From assembly GCA_001896555.1 (NCBI GenBank), contig MPOS01000042.1:1-64000 (forward strand): a stretch of 64,000 nucleotides of DNA. Reading direction: 5' to 3'. Made by a program: the position numbers and the translations under genes. The notes beneath the pieces were generated by a model that had not been told where the DNA came from, searched no databases, and was given only the letters and a program-made list of their open reading frames with translations. Below, one piece after another: positions 1 through 7,979 of this stretch. Origin of the DNA: Candidatus Phosphitivorax anaerolimi (GTDB lineage: Bacteria > Desulfobacterota > Desulfomonilia > UBA1062). Within the stretch, counting starts at the first letter, position 1. Each line of letters starts with the position of its first letter.

Positions 1-315
<315 letters not shown>

Positions 316-603
316 TTATTCCACTATCCCTAAGATATCGTCTTCCCTCATGATGAGGTATTCCTCGCCGTCCATCTTGACCTCGGAGCCGGAATACTTG
401 GAGAAGAGGACCTTATCCCCCTTCTTCACATCCATGGGAAGGACCTTTCCGTCTTCGGTCTTCTTGCCTTTGCCCGCCGCAATCACCTTGCCGATCTGGG
501 GCTTCTCCTTGGCCGTGTCAGGAATGATGATGCCGCCGGCCGTCTTCTGTTCCTCTTCGACGCGCTGTACGATAATCCGGTCCTGTAAAGGCCGTATTTT
601 CAT
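316..603 (-). CDS. groS: Co-chaperonin GroES
   Basis: This is the 95-residue heptameric lid of the GroEL chaperonin, acting in the cytoplasm. Length is normal for the family. Visible signatures are the N-terminal [18 protein letters not shown] strand, the mobile loop with [17 protein letters not shown] (about residues 20-37) that docks on GroEL, and the C-terminal [16 protein letters not shown]. The start at 603 is preceded by AGGAGG at a good distance. It is the first gene of a groES-groEL operon read leftward. Regulation is explicit: a perfect CIRCE inverted repeat and a sigma-70-like promoter sit immediately upstream. Confidence 0.98.
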   Translation of the reverse strand: MKIRPLQDRIIVQRVEEEQKTAGGIIIPDTAKEKPQIGKVIAAGKGKKTEDGKVLPMDVKKGDKVLFSKYSGSEVKMDGEEYLIMREDDILGIVE

Positions 604-630
604 AATAAACTCCTCCTGAACTCAGTAGTA

Positions 631-657
631 TTAGCACTCGCTCCCAGCGAGTGCTAA
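631..657 (-). promoter_or_regulatory. CIRCE operator (HrcA binding site)
   Basis: A perfect inverted repeat TTAGCACTC-N9-GAGTGCTAA lies 28 bases upstream of groES. It matches the full CIRCE consensus, which the heat-shock repressor HrcA binds in many bacteria. It sits just downstream of the predicted promoter, so it would be within the transcribed leader. No hrcA gene is in the window. Confidence 0.97.
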
Positions 658-660
658 TAT

Positions 661-689
661 CCGATAGGGCAAAAAGTTTGAAAAGTCAA
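661..689 (-). promoter_or_regulatory. Predicted groESL promoter (sigma-70-like)
   Basis: Reading leftward, TTGACT (684-689) and TATCGG (661-666) are separated by exactly 17 bases and lie directly upstream of the CIRCE element. The -35 is near consensus and the -10 is weak. The position relative to CIRCE and groES makes this the likely vegetative promoter under HrcA repression. Confidence 0.6.
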
Positions 690-838
690 TACCCCAATTT
701 TATTGATTGAAAAAATGACCTCTCTTTCTGCGAAAAGAGGGATGGTATCTCAATATCTCGCGGGAAAGAATAAGGAAATGCCACTGTCTCATGCTCGTCC
801 GCTTGAAGAAGCGAGATAGAGCCCATAAAAAATCGGTA

Positions 839-874
839 TTGACTAGAATCGGTCATTTGGTTAAATAGCCAAAT
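839..874 (+). promoter_or_regulatory. Promoter and overlapping ArsR-type operator of the arsenic island
   Basis: TTGACT (839-844) and TAAATA (862-867) form a promoter with a 17-base spacer. A perfect inverted repeat ATTTGG-N8-CCAAAT (855-874) covers the -10 element. A palindrome over the promoter, 25 bases ahead of an arsR gene, is the expected arrangement for autorepression by an ArsR/SmtB repressor that releases DNA on binding As(III). Binding itself is inferred. The remaining bases between groES and here (690-838) show no gene. Confidence 0.65.
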
Positions 875-898
875 AAGAAAATGACTGGAGACGGTGGA

Positions 899-1273
899 AT
901 GGATGAAGGCAAAAAGGCATTGTATCATGCAAGGGCGAGAGTGCTCAAGGCCCTTGCTCACCCCACCAGGCTCTGGATGGTGGAAAAGCTGGCTCAAGGG
1001 GAACACTGCGTATGTGAGCTTCTCGAAACAGTGGACGCGGACTTTTCCACGGTATCCAAGCACCTCTCCGTGCTGAAGCAGGCTGGGATCGTGGATGTAC
1101 AGAAACGGGGAAAGCAGATGTTCTACCGGCTCAAGGTCCCGTGCGTGCTCGAGTTCATGGGCTGCATCGAGGCCGTGCTCGCCGGCGGCGCACAAGACCG
1201 GCCCGATGCTCCCGGAATGACGACCCCGGGCAAGGCCTGCAGAAGGTGCGGACAAGGGGAGAAGGAACTATGA
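899..1273 (+). CDS. ArsR/SmtB-family metalloregulator
   Basis: This is a winged-helix repressor of about 124 residues that probably senses arsenite and controls the genes downstream. The N-terminal half carries ALAHPTRLWMVEKLAQGEHC, then CVCELLE (the ELCVC-like As(III)-binding motif of ArsR), and the recognition helix FSTVSKHLSVLKQAGIV. The C-terminal tail has an extra CRRCG pair, which could add a metal site. I chose the ATG at 899 because GGAG lies 8 bases upstream; an ATG at 881 would add six residues but has no SD. The stop overlaps the permease start (ATGA), so the two are translationally coupled. An inverted repeat over its own promoter supports autoregulation. Confidence 0.9.
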   Translation: MDEGKKALYHARARVLKALAHPTRLWMVEKLAQGEHCVCELLETVDADFSTVSKHLSVLKQAGIVDVQKRGKQMFYRLKVPCVLEFMGCIEAVLAGGAQDRPDAPGMTTPGKACRRCGQGEKEL

Positions 1274-2565
1274 GTCTGCGCGAGGAATGGAAAAAACCGG
1301 CCATCTTCATCGGCGTATTCATCGTCGTGTACTTCATGCCCATAGGGACGGGGCGGTTCGACTCGGCAATCCTGGAGGCCTTTCACCTGGCCAGATGGTA
1401 TGCGCAGGAGCACGTCCTGCTCTGCCTGATCCCGGCGTTCTTCATCGCAGGCGCCATCGCGGTCTTCATCAGCCAGGCGTCCGTGATGAAGTACCTCGGT
1501 ACGGGCGCGAACAAGGTCCTGGCATACGGCGTGGCATCGGTGTCCGGATCGGTCCTTGCCGTGTGCTCGTGCACCGTGCTGCCGCTGTTCGCGGGTATCT
1601 ACAAGATGGGGGCAGGGCTCGGCCCGGCATCGGCCTTCCTGTATTCCGGGCCCGCCATCAACGTGCTGGCCATCGTGCTGACCGCTGCGGTCCTGGGGCC
1701 TGAGCTCGGGCTCGCCAGGGCGGTGGGCGCAGTGGCTTTCAGCATCGTCATCGGCCTGCTCATGGCCTTTTTCTTCAGGAAGGAAGAACATGAGCGCGCG
1801 AGCATGAAGGCCGCGATTCCCCAGGAAGATGATGGCAGGCCCCTGTGGCAGACCGGGCTCTATTTCGCGTCAATGGTGGGGATCCTCGTGTTCGCGAACT
1901 GGGGCCAGAGCACAGGAGGGGTCTCGGCATTCATTTACCAGAACAAGTGGGTGTTCACCGCCCTGTTCGGGGTGGCGCTCGCCGTGATCATGGTACGGTG
2001 GTTCGGTGTGAATGTCAGGCACATGGCCATTGCAGCGGCTGCGGTAGCAGCGCTGGCCTTTGCGTTTCCCGGGAATCCGACCGTTCCCTTCCTCGCAGGC
2101 GTCGTGGCGCTGATCCTGCTCCTGGCAAAAGGCACCGAAGAAGGCCGCGACTGGCTCGAACAGACCTGGGGGTTCACCCAGCTGATCGTGCCGCTTCTCT
2201 TTGCCGGAGTGCTGGTGGCTGGCTTTCTGCTGGGCCGGCCCGGGGAGGCCGGGCTCATCCCCTCGAGCTGGATCGCGGGCTCGGTGGGGGGGAACTCGCT
2301 CGCGGCGAATTTCTTCGCCTCGTTCGTGGGGGCATTCATGTACTTTGCGACGCTGACCGAAATACCCATCCTCCAGGGCCTGCTCGGCGCGGGAATGGGC
2401 AAGGGACCCGCGCTCGCCCTGCTGCTTGCAGGGCCCGCGCTCTCGCTTCCCAACATGCTGGTGATCTACAGCGTTCTGGGAACGAAGAAGACAGCCGTGT
2501 TCGTCGCGCTCGTCATTACCATGGCCACTCTGAGCGGGTGGATTTTCGGCTTCATGATGGCATAA
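1270..2565 (+). CDS. COG0701 permease (ArsP-like organoarsenical efflux candidate)
   Basis: This is a 431-residue inner-membrane permease of the predicted permease family COG0701/DUF318, which includes the organoarsenical exporter ArsP. About ten hydrophobic segments are visible. The diagnostic VCSCTVLPLFAGIYKMGAGL block lies near residues 97-116, followed by GPAINVLAI. A second half repeats the fold with GKGPALALLLAGPALSLPN near residue 380. It starts inside the arsR stop codon and is followed 36 bases later by a small CxxC disulfide protein, a pairing common for this family. Next to arsM, export of methylated arsenicals is a reasonable inference, but the substrate is not proven. The start at 1270 is set by the ATGA overlap; the open frame extends further upstream inside arsR. 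Confidence 0.85.
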   Translation: MSLREEWKKPAIFIGVFIVVYFMPIGTGRFDSAILEAFHLARWYAQEHVLLCLIPAFFIAGAIAVFISQASVMKYLGTGANKVLAYGVASVSGSVLAVCSCTVLPLFAGIYKMGAGLGPASAFLYSGPAINVLAIVLTAAVLGPELGLARAVGAVAFSIVIGLLMAFFFRKEEHERASMKAAIPQEDDGRPLWQTGLYFASMVGILVFANWGQSTGGVSAFIYQNKWVFTALFGVALAVIMVRWFGVNVRHMAIAAAAVAALAFAFPGNPTVPFLAGVVALILLLAKGTEEGRDWLEQTWGFTQLIVPLLFAGVLVAGFLLGRPGEAGLIPSSWIAGSVGGNSLAANFFASFVGAFMYFATLTEIPILQGLLGAGMGKGPALALLLAGPALSLPNMLVIYSVLGTKKTAVFVALVITMATLSGWIFGFMMA

Positions 2566-2601
2566 GAAGAAAACAGAAAAGAAACAAGGAGGATTGACAG
2601 G

Positions 2602-2832
2602 ATGAAGATACAGATTCTCGGAACAGGTTGCGCCAAGTGCAAAAAACTGACGGAGAATGCTCAAGAGGCAGCCAAAGAGCTGGGCAGGCCGATCGAGGTG
2701 GAAAAGGTCTCGGACATCAACGAGATCATGAAATACGGCGTCATGCTGACCCCGGCTCTGGCCGTTGACGGCGAGGTGAAGGTGGTGGGCAAGGTGCTCT
2801 CGGTCAAGGACATCAAGGCAATCCTCGGGTAA
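2602..2832 (+). CDS. Small redox-active disulfide (thioredoxin-fold) protein
   Basis: This 76-residue protein is a minimal thioredoxin/glutaredoxin fold without signal peptide, so cytoplasmic. The active site is GTGCAKCKKL near residues 7-16, a CxxC followed by a lysine. The cis-proline region is MLTPALAVDGEVKVVGKV near residues 50-66. This matches the family of archaeal/bacterial redox-active disulfide proteins often encoded beside COG0701 permeases. An AGGAGG-type SD precedes the ATG. Its place between the permease and arsM suggests it delivers reductant or handles arsenic-thiol adducts, which is inference. Confidence 0.88.
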   Translation: MKIQILGTGCAKCKKLTENAQEAAKELGRPIEVEKVSDINEIMKYGVMLTPALAVDGEVKVVGKVLSVKDIKAILG

Positions 2833-2860
2833 GGGATCGCGAACGGAAAGGGGCATATCC

Positions 2861-3676
2861 ATGAAAGAAAACCATGAGGAAAACGTGAACGACATTCTTT
2901 CTCACGACGACACCAGACAGCTCGTGAGGGAGCGCTATTCCCAGGTGGCGGTATCGGGCGGCTCCTGCTGCGGGAGCGGTACCTGTTGCTCTGTGGGGCC
3001 GGCAGCGGGCATCTCGGAGAAGCTGGGGTATTCGGAGCAGGAGCTCTCCGCTGTCCCCGAAGGCGCCGACATGGGCCTCGGGTGCGGAAACCCCCAGGCC
3101 ATTGCAGACCTGCACCATGGAGAGACCGTGGTGGACCTGGGCTGCGGCGGAGGATTCGACTGTTTTCTGGCCGCCCGGCAGGTGGGGGATGAGGGCAGGG
3201 TTATCGGCGTGGACATGACGCCGGAGATGATCTCCAAGGCCCGGGCGAATGCCTCCAAGGCAGGATGCAGCAACGTGGAGTTCCGGCTGGGCGAGATCGA
3301 GCATCTGCCCGTGGCCGACAAGACAGCCGATGTCATCATCTCCAACTGCGTGATCAACCTTTCGCCCGATAAACCGCAGGTGTTTGCCGATGCCTTCCGC
3401 GTACTGAAGGAGGGCGGGCGTCTGGCGATCTCGGATATCGTCGCGGTCCGCGAGCTTCCTATGGAGAAAAAACAGGACAATGATGCATACTGCGGATGCG
3501 TTGCCGGCGCCACGCCGGTCAAGGACCTCGAGCGCATGCTCCGCGCGGCGGGTTTCGTGGATATCGTCATAACGGTGAAGGAGGAGAGCAAAGAATATAT
3601 CAAGGACTGGTTTCCGGGCTCGGGTTTCGAAGATTATGCCAGGTCGGCGATTATTACGGCCATAAGAAAGTCATGA
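2861..3676 (+). CDS. arsM: Arsenite S-adenosylmethionine methyltransferase
   Basis: This 271-residue cytoplasmic enzyme methylates As(III) to mono-, di- and trimethylarsenicals using SAM. The Cys-rich N-terminal GSCCGSGTCC (about residues 34-43) is typical of bacterial ArsM. SAM motif I is VVDLGCGGGFDC near residue 90. Conserved substrate Cys residues appear in SNCVINL near 162 and YCGCVAG near 210. Length and order match the ArsM family. It lies 28 bases after the small disulfide protein, and ArsM needs thiol reductants, which fits its thioredoxin-like neighbours. Transcription is probably from the arsR promoter. Confidence 0.95.
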   Translation: MKENHEENVNDILSHDDTRQLVRERYSQVAVSGGSCCGSGTCCSVGPAAGISEKLGYSEQELSAVPEGADMGLGCGNPQAIADLHHGETVVDLGCGGGFDCFLAARQVGDEGRVIGVDMTPEMISKARANASKAGCSNVEFRLGEIEHLPVADKTADVIISNCVINLSPDKPQVFADAFRVLKEGGRLAISDIVAVRELPMEKKQDNDAYCGCVAGATPVKDLERMLRAAGFVDIVITVKEESKEYIKDWFPGSGFEDYARSAIITAIRKS

Positions 3677-3709
3677 TCTTGAAATAGCCTAAAAAAGAGC
3701 GGAGGAAAG

Positions 3710-4093
3710 ATGAAGTTGAGATATCTCATATTCGCCCTGTTCTTCATCGGAATGCTCATCACTTCCGGAGTCGCGCAGGCTCAAGCAGAAAAAATCCCTG
3801 CAATTCCGGTCAAGGGCATGGTGACCATGGTGGACCTCGGCGCCGGGTCCTGCATCCCGTGCAAGATGATGGAGCCGATCCTGAAAAAGGTGGAAGAGCG
3901 CTACAAAGACAAGGCCGCCATCGTGTTCATCGATCTGCGATACCACCGGGACCAGGCGGCGCGGTTCAAGGTCCGGGCCATTCCCACCCAGGTCTTTTTC
4001 GACCGTGAAGGCAAGGAGGTCTACCGGCACGTGGGCTTCATGTCGGAAGATGCGATCGTCGAACAGCTGGGGAAAATGGGGGTGCAGGGGTGA
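3710..4093 (+). CDS. Secreted thioredoxin-family protein
   Basis: This 127-residue protein has an N-terminal signal peptide (hydrophobic residues about 4-20, likely cleaved after AQA) and a mature thioredoxin fold. The active site is GSCIPCKMMEP near residues 46-56 and the cis-proline is in VRAIPTQVFFD near 90. It lacks the Trp before the CxxC found in classical thioredoxin. Location should be periplasmic, where it could receive electrons from the CcdA-like protein encoded 171 bases downstream. A clear GGAGG SD precedes the start. The following gap (4094-4264) contains no convincing gene. Confidence 0.88.
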   Translation: MKLRYLIFALFFIGMLITSGVAQAQAEKIPAIPVKGMVTMVDLGAGSCIPCKMMEPILKKVEERYKDKAAIVFIDLRYHRDQAARFKVRAIPTQVFFDREGKEVYRHVGFMSEDAIVEQLGKMGVQG

Positions 4094-4264
4094 AGAAGCG
4101 GCCGGGAAGGGTCCGGCCGTTCGACCCTGGAGAGGTAACGCTCGGGGCCGCGGCGAGTTCTTGCACGAAGAGCCGGTTGAATCATCCTTCTGAGTTCTAT
4201 TTTTTAAGGAATTTCCGCACACGCTGAACGTGGTGTCCGTTCACGGGAGAGGAGCCAACAGGGC

Positions 4265-4972
4265 ATGCTCGAGCAATTTCTCATAACCATCAATCAGTGG
4301 ATGACAGGGGGCCTTCTGGTCGCCGCGGCAGGGTGCTTTGCCTGGGGAGCGGTCAGCGTGCTGCTGAGTCCGTGCCACCTCGCCTCCATCCCCCTGATCG
4401 TGGCCTATGTCGCAGGCCAGCGCAGCGAGGTGAAGACGTCCTCGGCAGCCGGTTATTCCGTGGCCTTCACGGTAGGGCTTTTTATCACCATCGCCCTGGT
4501 GGGTGTGATATGCGCGCTGCTCGGGCGGATGCTCGGCGACGTCGGCAACTTCTGGAAAGTCTTGGTGGGCGGGGTTCTCATCTGGGTGGCCCTGGGCATG
4601 CTCGGGGTGGAGAAGTGCTCCATGTCGGGAAGCCTGCTCTACCGGCTCAACTTCCGGGGGATCGCGGGAGCCTTCGGCCTGGGCCTGGCCTATGGGGTGT
4701 TGTCGGGGACCTGCACCTTCGGGTTTATCGCCCCCATCCTGGCCATCATCACCATCCAGGAAAAAATTCTCACCGGGGTGATCCTGATCGTGCTCTTCGC
4801 CGTGGGCCATTGCCTTCCCATCATGGCTGCCGGCAGCTCCACGGCCGCGGTGAAGCGCCTCCTGGAGAACAGCGCATGGAACAGTGCGGCGAACGTGTTC
4901 CGAAAAGGCGCGGGCGCTCTGATCGTTCTGCTGGGCCTCTACTTCATCATCGATCCGTTCATCACGCGTTGA
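4265..4972 (+). CDS. CcdA-like transmembrane thiol-disulfide transporter
   Basis: This 235-residue inner-membrane protein belongs to the CcdA/DsbD-beta family, which carries electrons from cytoplasmic thioredoxin across the membrane to periplasmic thiol proteins. About six hydrophobic helices are seen. The two redox cysteines lie in equivalent positions of the internal repeat: LLSPCHLASIPLI near residue 37 and SGTCTFGFIAPIL near 149. The gene lies between a secreted thioredoxin and a membrane-anchored rhodanese, so it probably reduces extracytoplasmic partners of this island rather than serving only cytochrome c maturation. The ATG at 4265 is preceded by GAGAGGAG. Confidence 0.88.
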   Translation: MLEQFLITINQWMTGGLLVAAAGCFAWGAVSVLLSPCHLASIPLIVAYVAGQRSEVKTSSAAGYSVAFTVGLFITIALVGVICALLGRMLGDVGNFWKVLVGGVLIWVALGMLGVEKCSMSGSLLYRLNFRGIAGAFGLGLAYGVLSGTCTFGFIAPILAIITIQEKILTGVILIVLFAVGHCLPIMAAGSSTAAVKRLLENSAWNSAANVFRKGAGALIVLLGLYFIIDPFITR

Positions 4973-5019
4973 AGAGAACGATTGAGGTTTGATATGATGG
5001 AAAACTTAAAGGTGAAAAC

Positions 5020-5571
5020 ATGAAATCTCCTGTTGAGGGCATCATCGAGATCAGGGCCGTGCGGCAGGCCCTGTGGCAGACCCTGGTGATCATAGTCCTG
5101 GCTGTTGCTCTCGGCGCCGGGACGAACGCCCTGCGCTCGGATGGCATTCCGCTCGTTCATGACTGGTCCCCGGAAGCACGGTTGAGAGACGGGCAGGGCA
5201 ACCGGACGGATATCTCCCTTGAGGAAGCGGCCCGGCTCTTCCATGAAAGCGGCGCAGTGTTTTTCGATGCGCGCTCCGGGGAGGAGTACCTGAGCGGGCA
5301 CATCAGAGGCGCCCGCAGCCTTCCCCTGGACGATGCGGATCTCGTGTTAGAAGAGACGGCCGGAGACATATCACCGGACACGCCGCTGATCACCTACTGT
5401 GACGGGGAGGCCTGCAGCCTGAGCCACGACCTCGCCGGGATTCTCAAGGAGTTCGGTTTCGAAGAGGTCAGGGTTCTCGTGAACGGATGGACTCTCTGGC
5501 TGGAAGCCGGCCTGCCGGTGGAACAGGGGCTTAAGCCCGATGAACGTGAGAGGAGCTCAGGTGGATCATAA
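5020..5571 (+). CDS. Membrane-anchored rhodanese-domain protein
   Basis: This 183-residue protein has one N-terminal transmembrane helix (about residues 17-38) followed by a single rhodanese domain. The domain begins at DISLEEAARLFHESGAVFFD, has the conserved ARSGEEYLSGHIRGA, and carries the catalytic Cys in YCDGEACSLS near residues 127-136. The second Cys in that loop is a common feature of the CDG-x-x-C subgroup. Topology suggests a periplasmic domain. It may move sulfane sulfur or act as a thiol oxidoreductase; the exact donor is unknown. It overlaps the next gene by 11 bases. Rhodanese, MauE and DUF1573 genes often travel together, as they do here. Confidence 0.87.
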   Translation: MKSPVEGIIEIRAVRQALWQTLVIIVLAVALGAGTNALRSDGIPLVHDWSPEARLRDGQGNRTDISLEEAARLFHESGAVFFDARSGEEYLSGHIRGARSLPLDDADLVLEETAGDISPDTPLITYCDGEACSLSHDLAGILKEFGFEEVRVLVNGWTLWLEAGLPVEQGLKPDERERSSGGS

Positions 5572-7132
5572 CCACGAAAAAGACCGCGATAAGATCTTAA
5601 GCGCATGCGAGGACCCCGGGCCGCCTCTCCCTCAGGGGTGCCGCGGGAACCACGAGAGCCACGGGCACCACGCACATGCGTTTTCCGGTGAGAACGGCAC
5701 GGAAAAAAGGCTCCTGGCCACTCTCGCGCTCAATCTCTTCATACCCCTGGTCCAGATCGCAGGAGGGCTCTTTGCCCACAGCATGGCCCTGATCTCCGAT
5801 GCCCTGCATAACCTGAGCGATTTCACCGCCGTGCTCATCTCGTACATTGCTTACAGGATCGGCAGACGCGGAGCCTCGACCCACAACACCTTCGGATACC
5901 GGAGGGCCGAGGTCATTGCCGCCCTGGTGAACGGTGCGATCCTGGCTGCGGCATCGGCCTTCATCGTTTACCATGCCGTCAAAAGGATGTACCATCCCGA
6001 GGCGGTCCTGGGGCAGATCGTCATCCTTGCCGCCATGGCCGGGATCGTGGGCAACGGCCTTTCGGCATGGCTCCTTCATCGGGATGCGGGCCATAATATC
6101 AACATCCGGGGGGCCTTTCTGCACATGATGGGAGATCTCATGACCTCCGTGGCGGTGCTTATCAGCGGGCTCGTTCTCATATGGAGGCCCTGGTACTGGC
6201 TTGACCCGGTGCTGTCTCTGTTCATCGTCGCCTATATCCTGGTAAACTGCTGGAAAATCCTGAAAGAGTCGGTGTCCATACTGATGAACGCCACGCCCGA
6301 GCGTCTGGATCTTCATGAGGTGCGCCGCACCCTGTGCGGGTTGCCGGGGGTATCGGGGGTTCACTATGTCCATGCCTGGCCCCTGGATGCTTCGGGCGTA
6401 GCCTTTTCCTGCCACGTGGTGGTCCCTGACCAGGCCCTGAGTCAGACCGAAAGGACGGCGGAGCGCATCCGAACCGTGCTGAGCCGTTCCTTCGGGATCG
6501 ATCACCCGGTTCTCCAGTTCGAAACCAGGGACTGCGGCGACGGGGGCATGCTCTGCGGGATATCGTGCAGCACTGCGGGCCGCGACGCTCCCGGCGGCGA
6601 TGCGGGCATGCCGGACAGGCGGGGCGGCATTGTCCGCGCCGCATACCATGTCGCGCGCATCGTCCTGGGGGTGACGTTCGTCTACGCGAGCATTCACAAG
6701 ATTCTCGATCCCGCCGCATTCGCCGCCACCGTCTACAACTACCAGATTCTGCCGGGCAGCCTCGTCAACATCACCGCGCTCGTATTGCCCTGGCTGGAGC
6801 TCATCGTCGGGGCCATGCTTGTCCTGAACGTCTGGATGCCCGGCGCGGTCTCGGCGGCCACCGGCCTGCTGGCCGTTTTTGCAAGCGCGCTGGTGTTCAA
6901 CATGGCGCGGGGTCTCGACATCGGCTGCGGATGCTTCACCGCTGCTTCAGCGGAAAACGACATGACCCTGCTGACGGTCTTCAGAGACATTTCGTTTCTC
7001 GTGCTTTCCTTGTTCCTTCTCTTCCTGACCCTGAGAAAGGGGGGACTGGATTCTGCCCCGGCAGACCGTACTTCGCGTGGCGCAGAGCCCGATCCGGCTG
7101 ACGATGCGTCCGCAGGCGGCACGGGGCGGTGA
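5561..7132 (+). CDS. Cation diffusion facilitator fused to a MauE/DoxX-type redox membrane domain
   Basis: This protein of about 523 residues joins two families. Residues about 15-45 are a His-rich cytoplasmic segment. Residues 50-240 are the six-helix cation diffusion facilitator domain with metal-site motifs SDALHNLSD near 80 and HMMGDLMTS near 187, followed by the cytoplasmic CDF tail to about 325. A linker with GISCS leads to four more helices from about 362, ending with DIGCGCF near 453, which is the signature of MauE-type redox membrane proteins. The GTG at 5561 has AGGAG five bases upstream; an in-frame ATG at 5540 lacks an SD. Metal is probably zinc-like, but this is not certain. The fusion suggests coupling between metal export and envelope thiol redox. 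Confidence 0.83.
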   Translation: MDHNHEKDRDKILSACEDPGPPLPQGCRGNHESHGHHAHAFSGENGTEKRLLATLALNLFIPLVQIAGGLFAHSMALISDALHNLSDFTAVLISYIAYRIGRRGASTHNTFGYRRAEVIAALVNGAILAAASAFIVYHAVKRMYHPEAVLGQIVILAAMAGIVGNGLSAWLLHRDAGHNINIRGAFLHMMGDLMTSVAVLISGLVLIWRPWYWLDPVLSLFIVAYILVNCWKILKESVSILMNATPERLDLHEVRRTLCGLPGVSGVHYVHAWPLDASGVAFSCHVVVPDQALSQTERTAERIRTVLSRSFGIDHPVLQFETRDCGDGGMLCGISCSTAGRDAPGGDAGMPDRRGGIVRAAYHVARIVLGVTFVYASIHKILDPAAFAATVYNYQILPGSLVNITALVLPWLELIVGAMLVLNVWMPGAVSAATGLLAVFASALVFNMARGLDIGCGCFTAASAENDMTLLTVFRDISFLVLSLFLLFLTLRKGGLDSAPADRTSRGAEPDPADDASAGGTGR

Positions 7133-7152
7133 TCTCGATGGAGATACGATAG

Positions 7153-7917
7153 ATGGCAAAACGGGTTTTGTATGGAATTCTGAAAGCGGGCAAGCACAGC
7201 GTCGAACCTTCAGTGCAGTCAACGAGAAGAACGGTCTTCGGATGGACGGCCATCGTGCTTGCCTTGAGCTTCTTCTCCGGGACTCACGCGGCAGAGAGCA
7301 AGCCCCGGGCGGTCCTCGAAAAGAGCGTGTACGAATTTCCCGCCGTGGTGGAAGGCGTGGACGTGGAGCACGATTTCATCTTGAAGAACACCGGCTCTGC
7401 AACGCTCGAGATCGTCAAGCTCGACGCCGGTTGAGGGTGCACGGCTGCTTCCAGCGTGAAGCAGATCCCCGCCGGCGGCGAGGGAAAGATAACGGTGAAG
7501 GTTTCGACACAGGGTTACGGCGGAGAGGTGATCCGCGAGACCGTGCGGATCATCACCAATGACCAGGCCCGGCCGGGTCTGAGCGTAACCGTCACCGGGC
7601 CGGTCGAGAAGTTCGCAGTGATCGAGCCCGAGCGGGTGCGGCTTATCGGCAGGGTCGGTGAGACAACAGAGGCGGCCGTGAACATCCTCCCGAGGGAGAG
7701 GTATCCCTTCCGGATCGAAAGCGTCCGGGCAATGATCGGGAAACACATAGAACTTCATCTGGAAGAGAAGAAGACCGGAGGGCGGAGGACATACCTGCTG
7801 ACAGTCAGAAATACGAAAAAGAACGCCGGGCAGTACAGCGACAGGATCGTTCTGGAAACGGACAGCCCGATCCGTTCGAAGCTGCAGATCTCCGTGTTCG
7901 CGAGGATAGAGAATTGA
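7153..7917 (+). CDS. DUF1573 protein, probable selenoprotein (TGA at codon 94 read as Sec)
   Basis: Read through one in-frame TGA (7432-7434), this gives 254 residues. After an N-terminal hydrophobic signal or anchor (about residues 28-45) comes the DUF1573 immunoglobulin-like domain: FPAVVEGVDVEHDFILKNTG, then the family redox motif. The usual motif is CGCT; here it reads U-G-C-T, with TGA exactly at the first Cys. Translation resumes in the same frame with PGGEGKITVKVSTQGYGG and runs to a TGA after RIEN. A 7-bp perfect hairpin starts 10 bases after the TGA. The start at 7153 has GGAG 8 bases upstream. A nonsense mutation is the alternative, but position, hairpin and the adjacent second TGA gene argue for selenocysteine. 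Likely periplasmic; partner of the rhodanese and MauE domain. Confidence 0.78.
7435..7470 (+). promoter_or_regulatory. Candidate bacterial SECIS hairpin after the DUF1573 TGA
   Basis: Directly after TGA 7432-7434, CTGCTTC (7445-7451) pairs perfectly with GAAGCAG (7458-7464) around a six-base loop CAGCGT. Flanking GG and CC can extend the stem across a small bulge. The loop begins 17 bases after the TGA, within the 16-37 base window known for bacterial SECIS elements. The loop contains G at its third position, not within the first two, so the match to the simple consensus is imperfect. Confidence 0.55.
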
Positions 7918-7979
7918 GCGGCGGGATGCGGCACCGGACAAGAACCTAAAAAAATAGTGAAAGAAAAGGATGCCTTGTG

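Noticed and set aside
686..1255. Minus-strand 189-codon frame opposite arsR
   Set aside because: Composition is typical of an antisense shadow and the plus strand encodes an unmistakable ArsR protein.
5597..6697. Long minus-strand frame (366 codons) opposite the CDF fusion
   Set aside because: High-GC antisense shadow; His/Gly/Pro-rich with no domain, while the plus strand has family motifs.
7432..7434. DUF1573 gene as a pseudogene broken by a nonsense codon
   Set aside because: The TGA sits exactly on the redox Cys position, the frame and family sequence continue unchanged, a hairpin follows, and the neighbouring glutaredoxin has the same feature.
7456..7917. Separate 153-residue protein starting at GTG 7456
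   Set aside because: It begins in mid-domain without a Shine-Dalgarno site and is the continuation of the interrupted DUF1573 frame.
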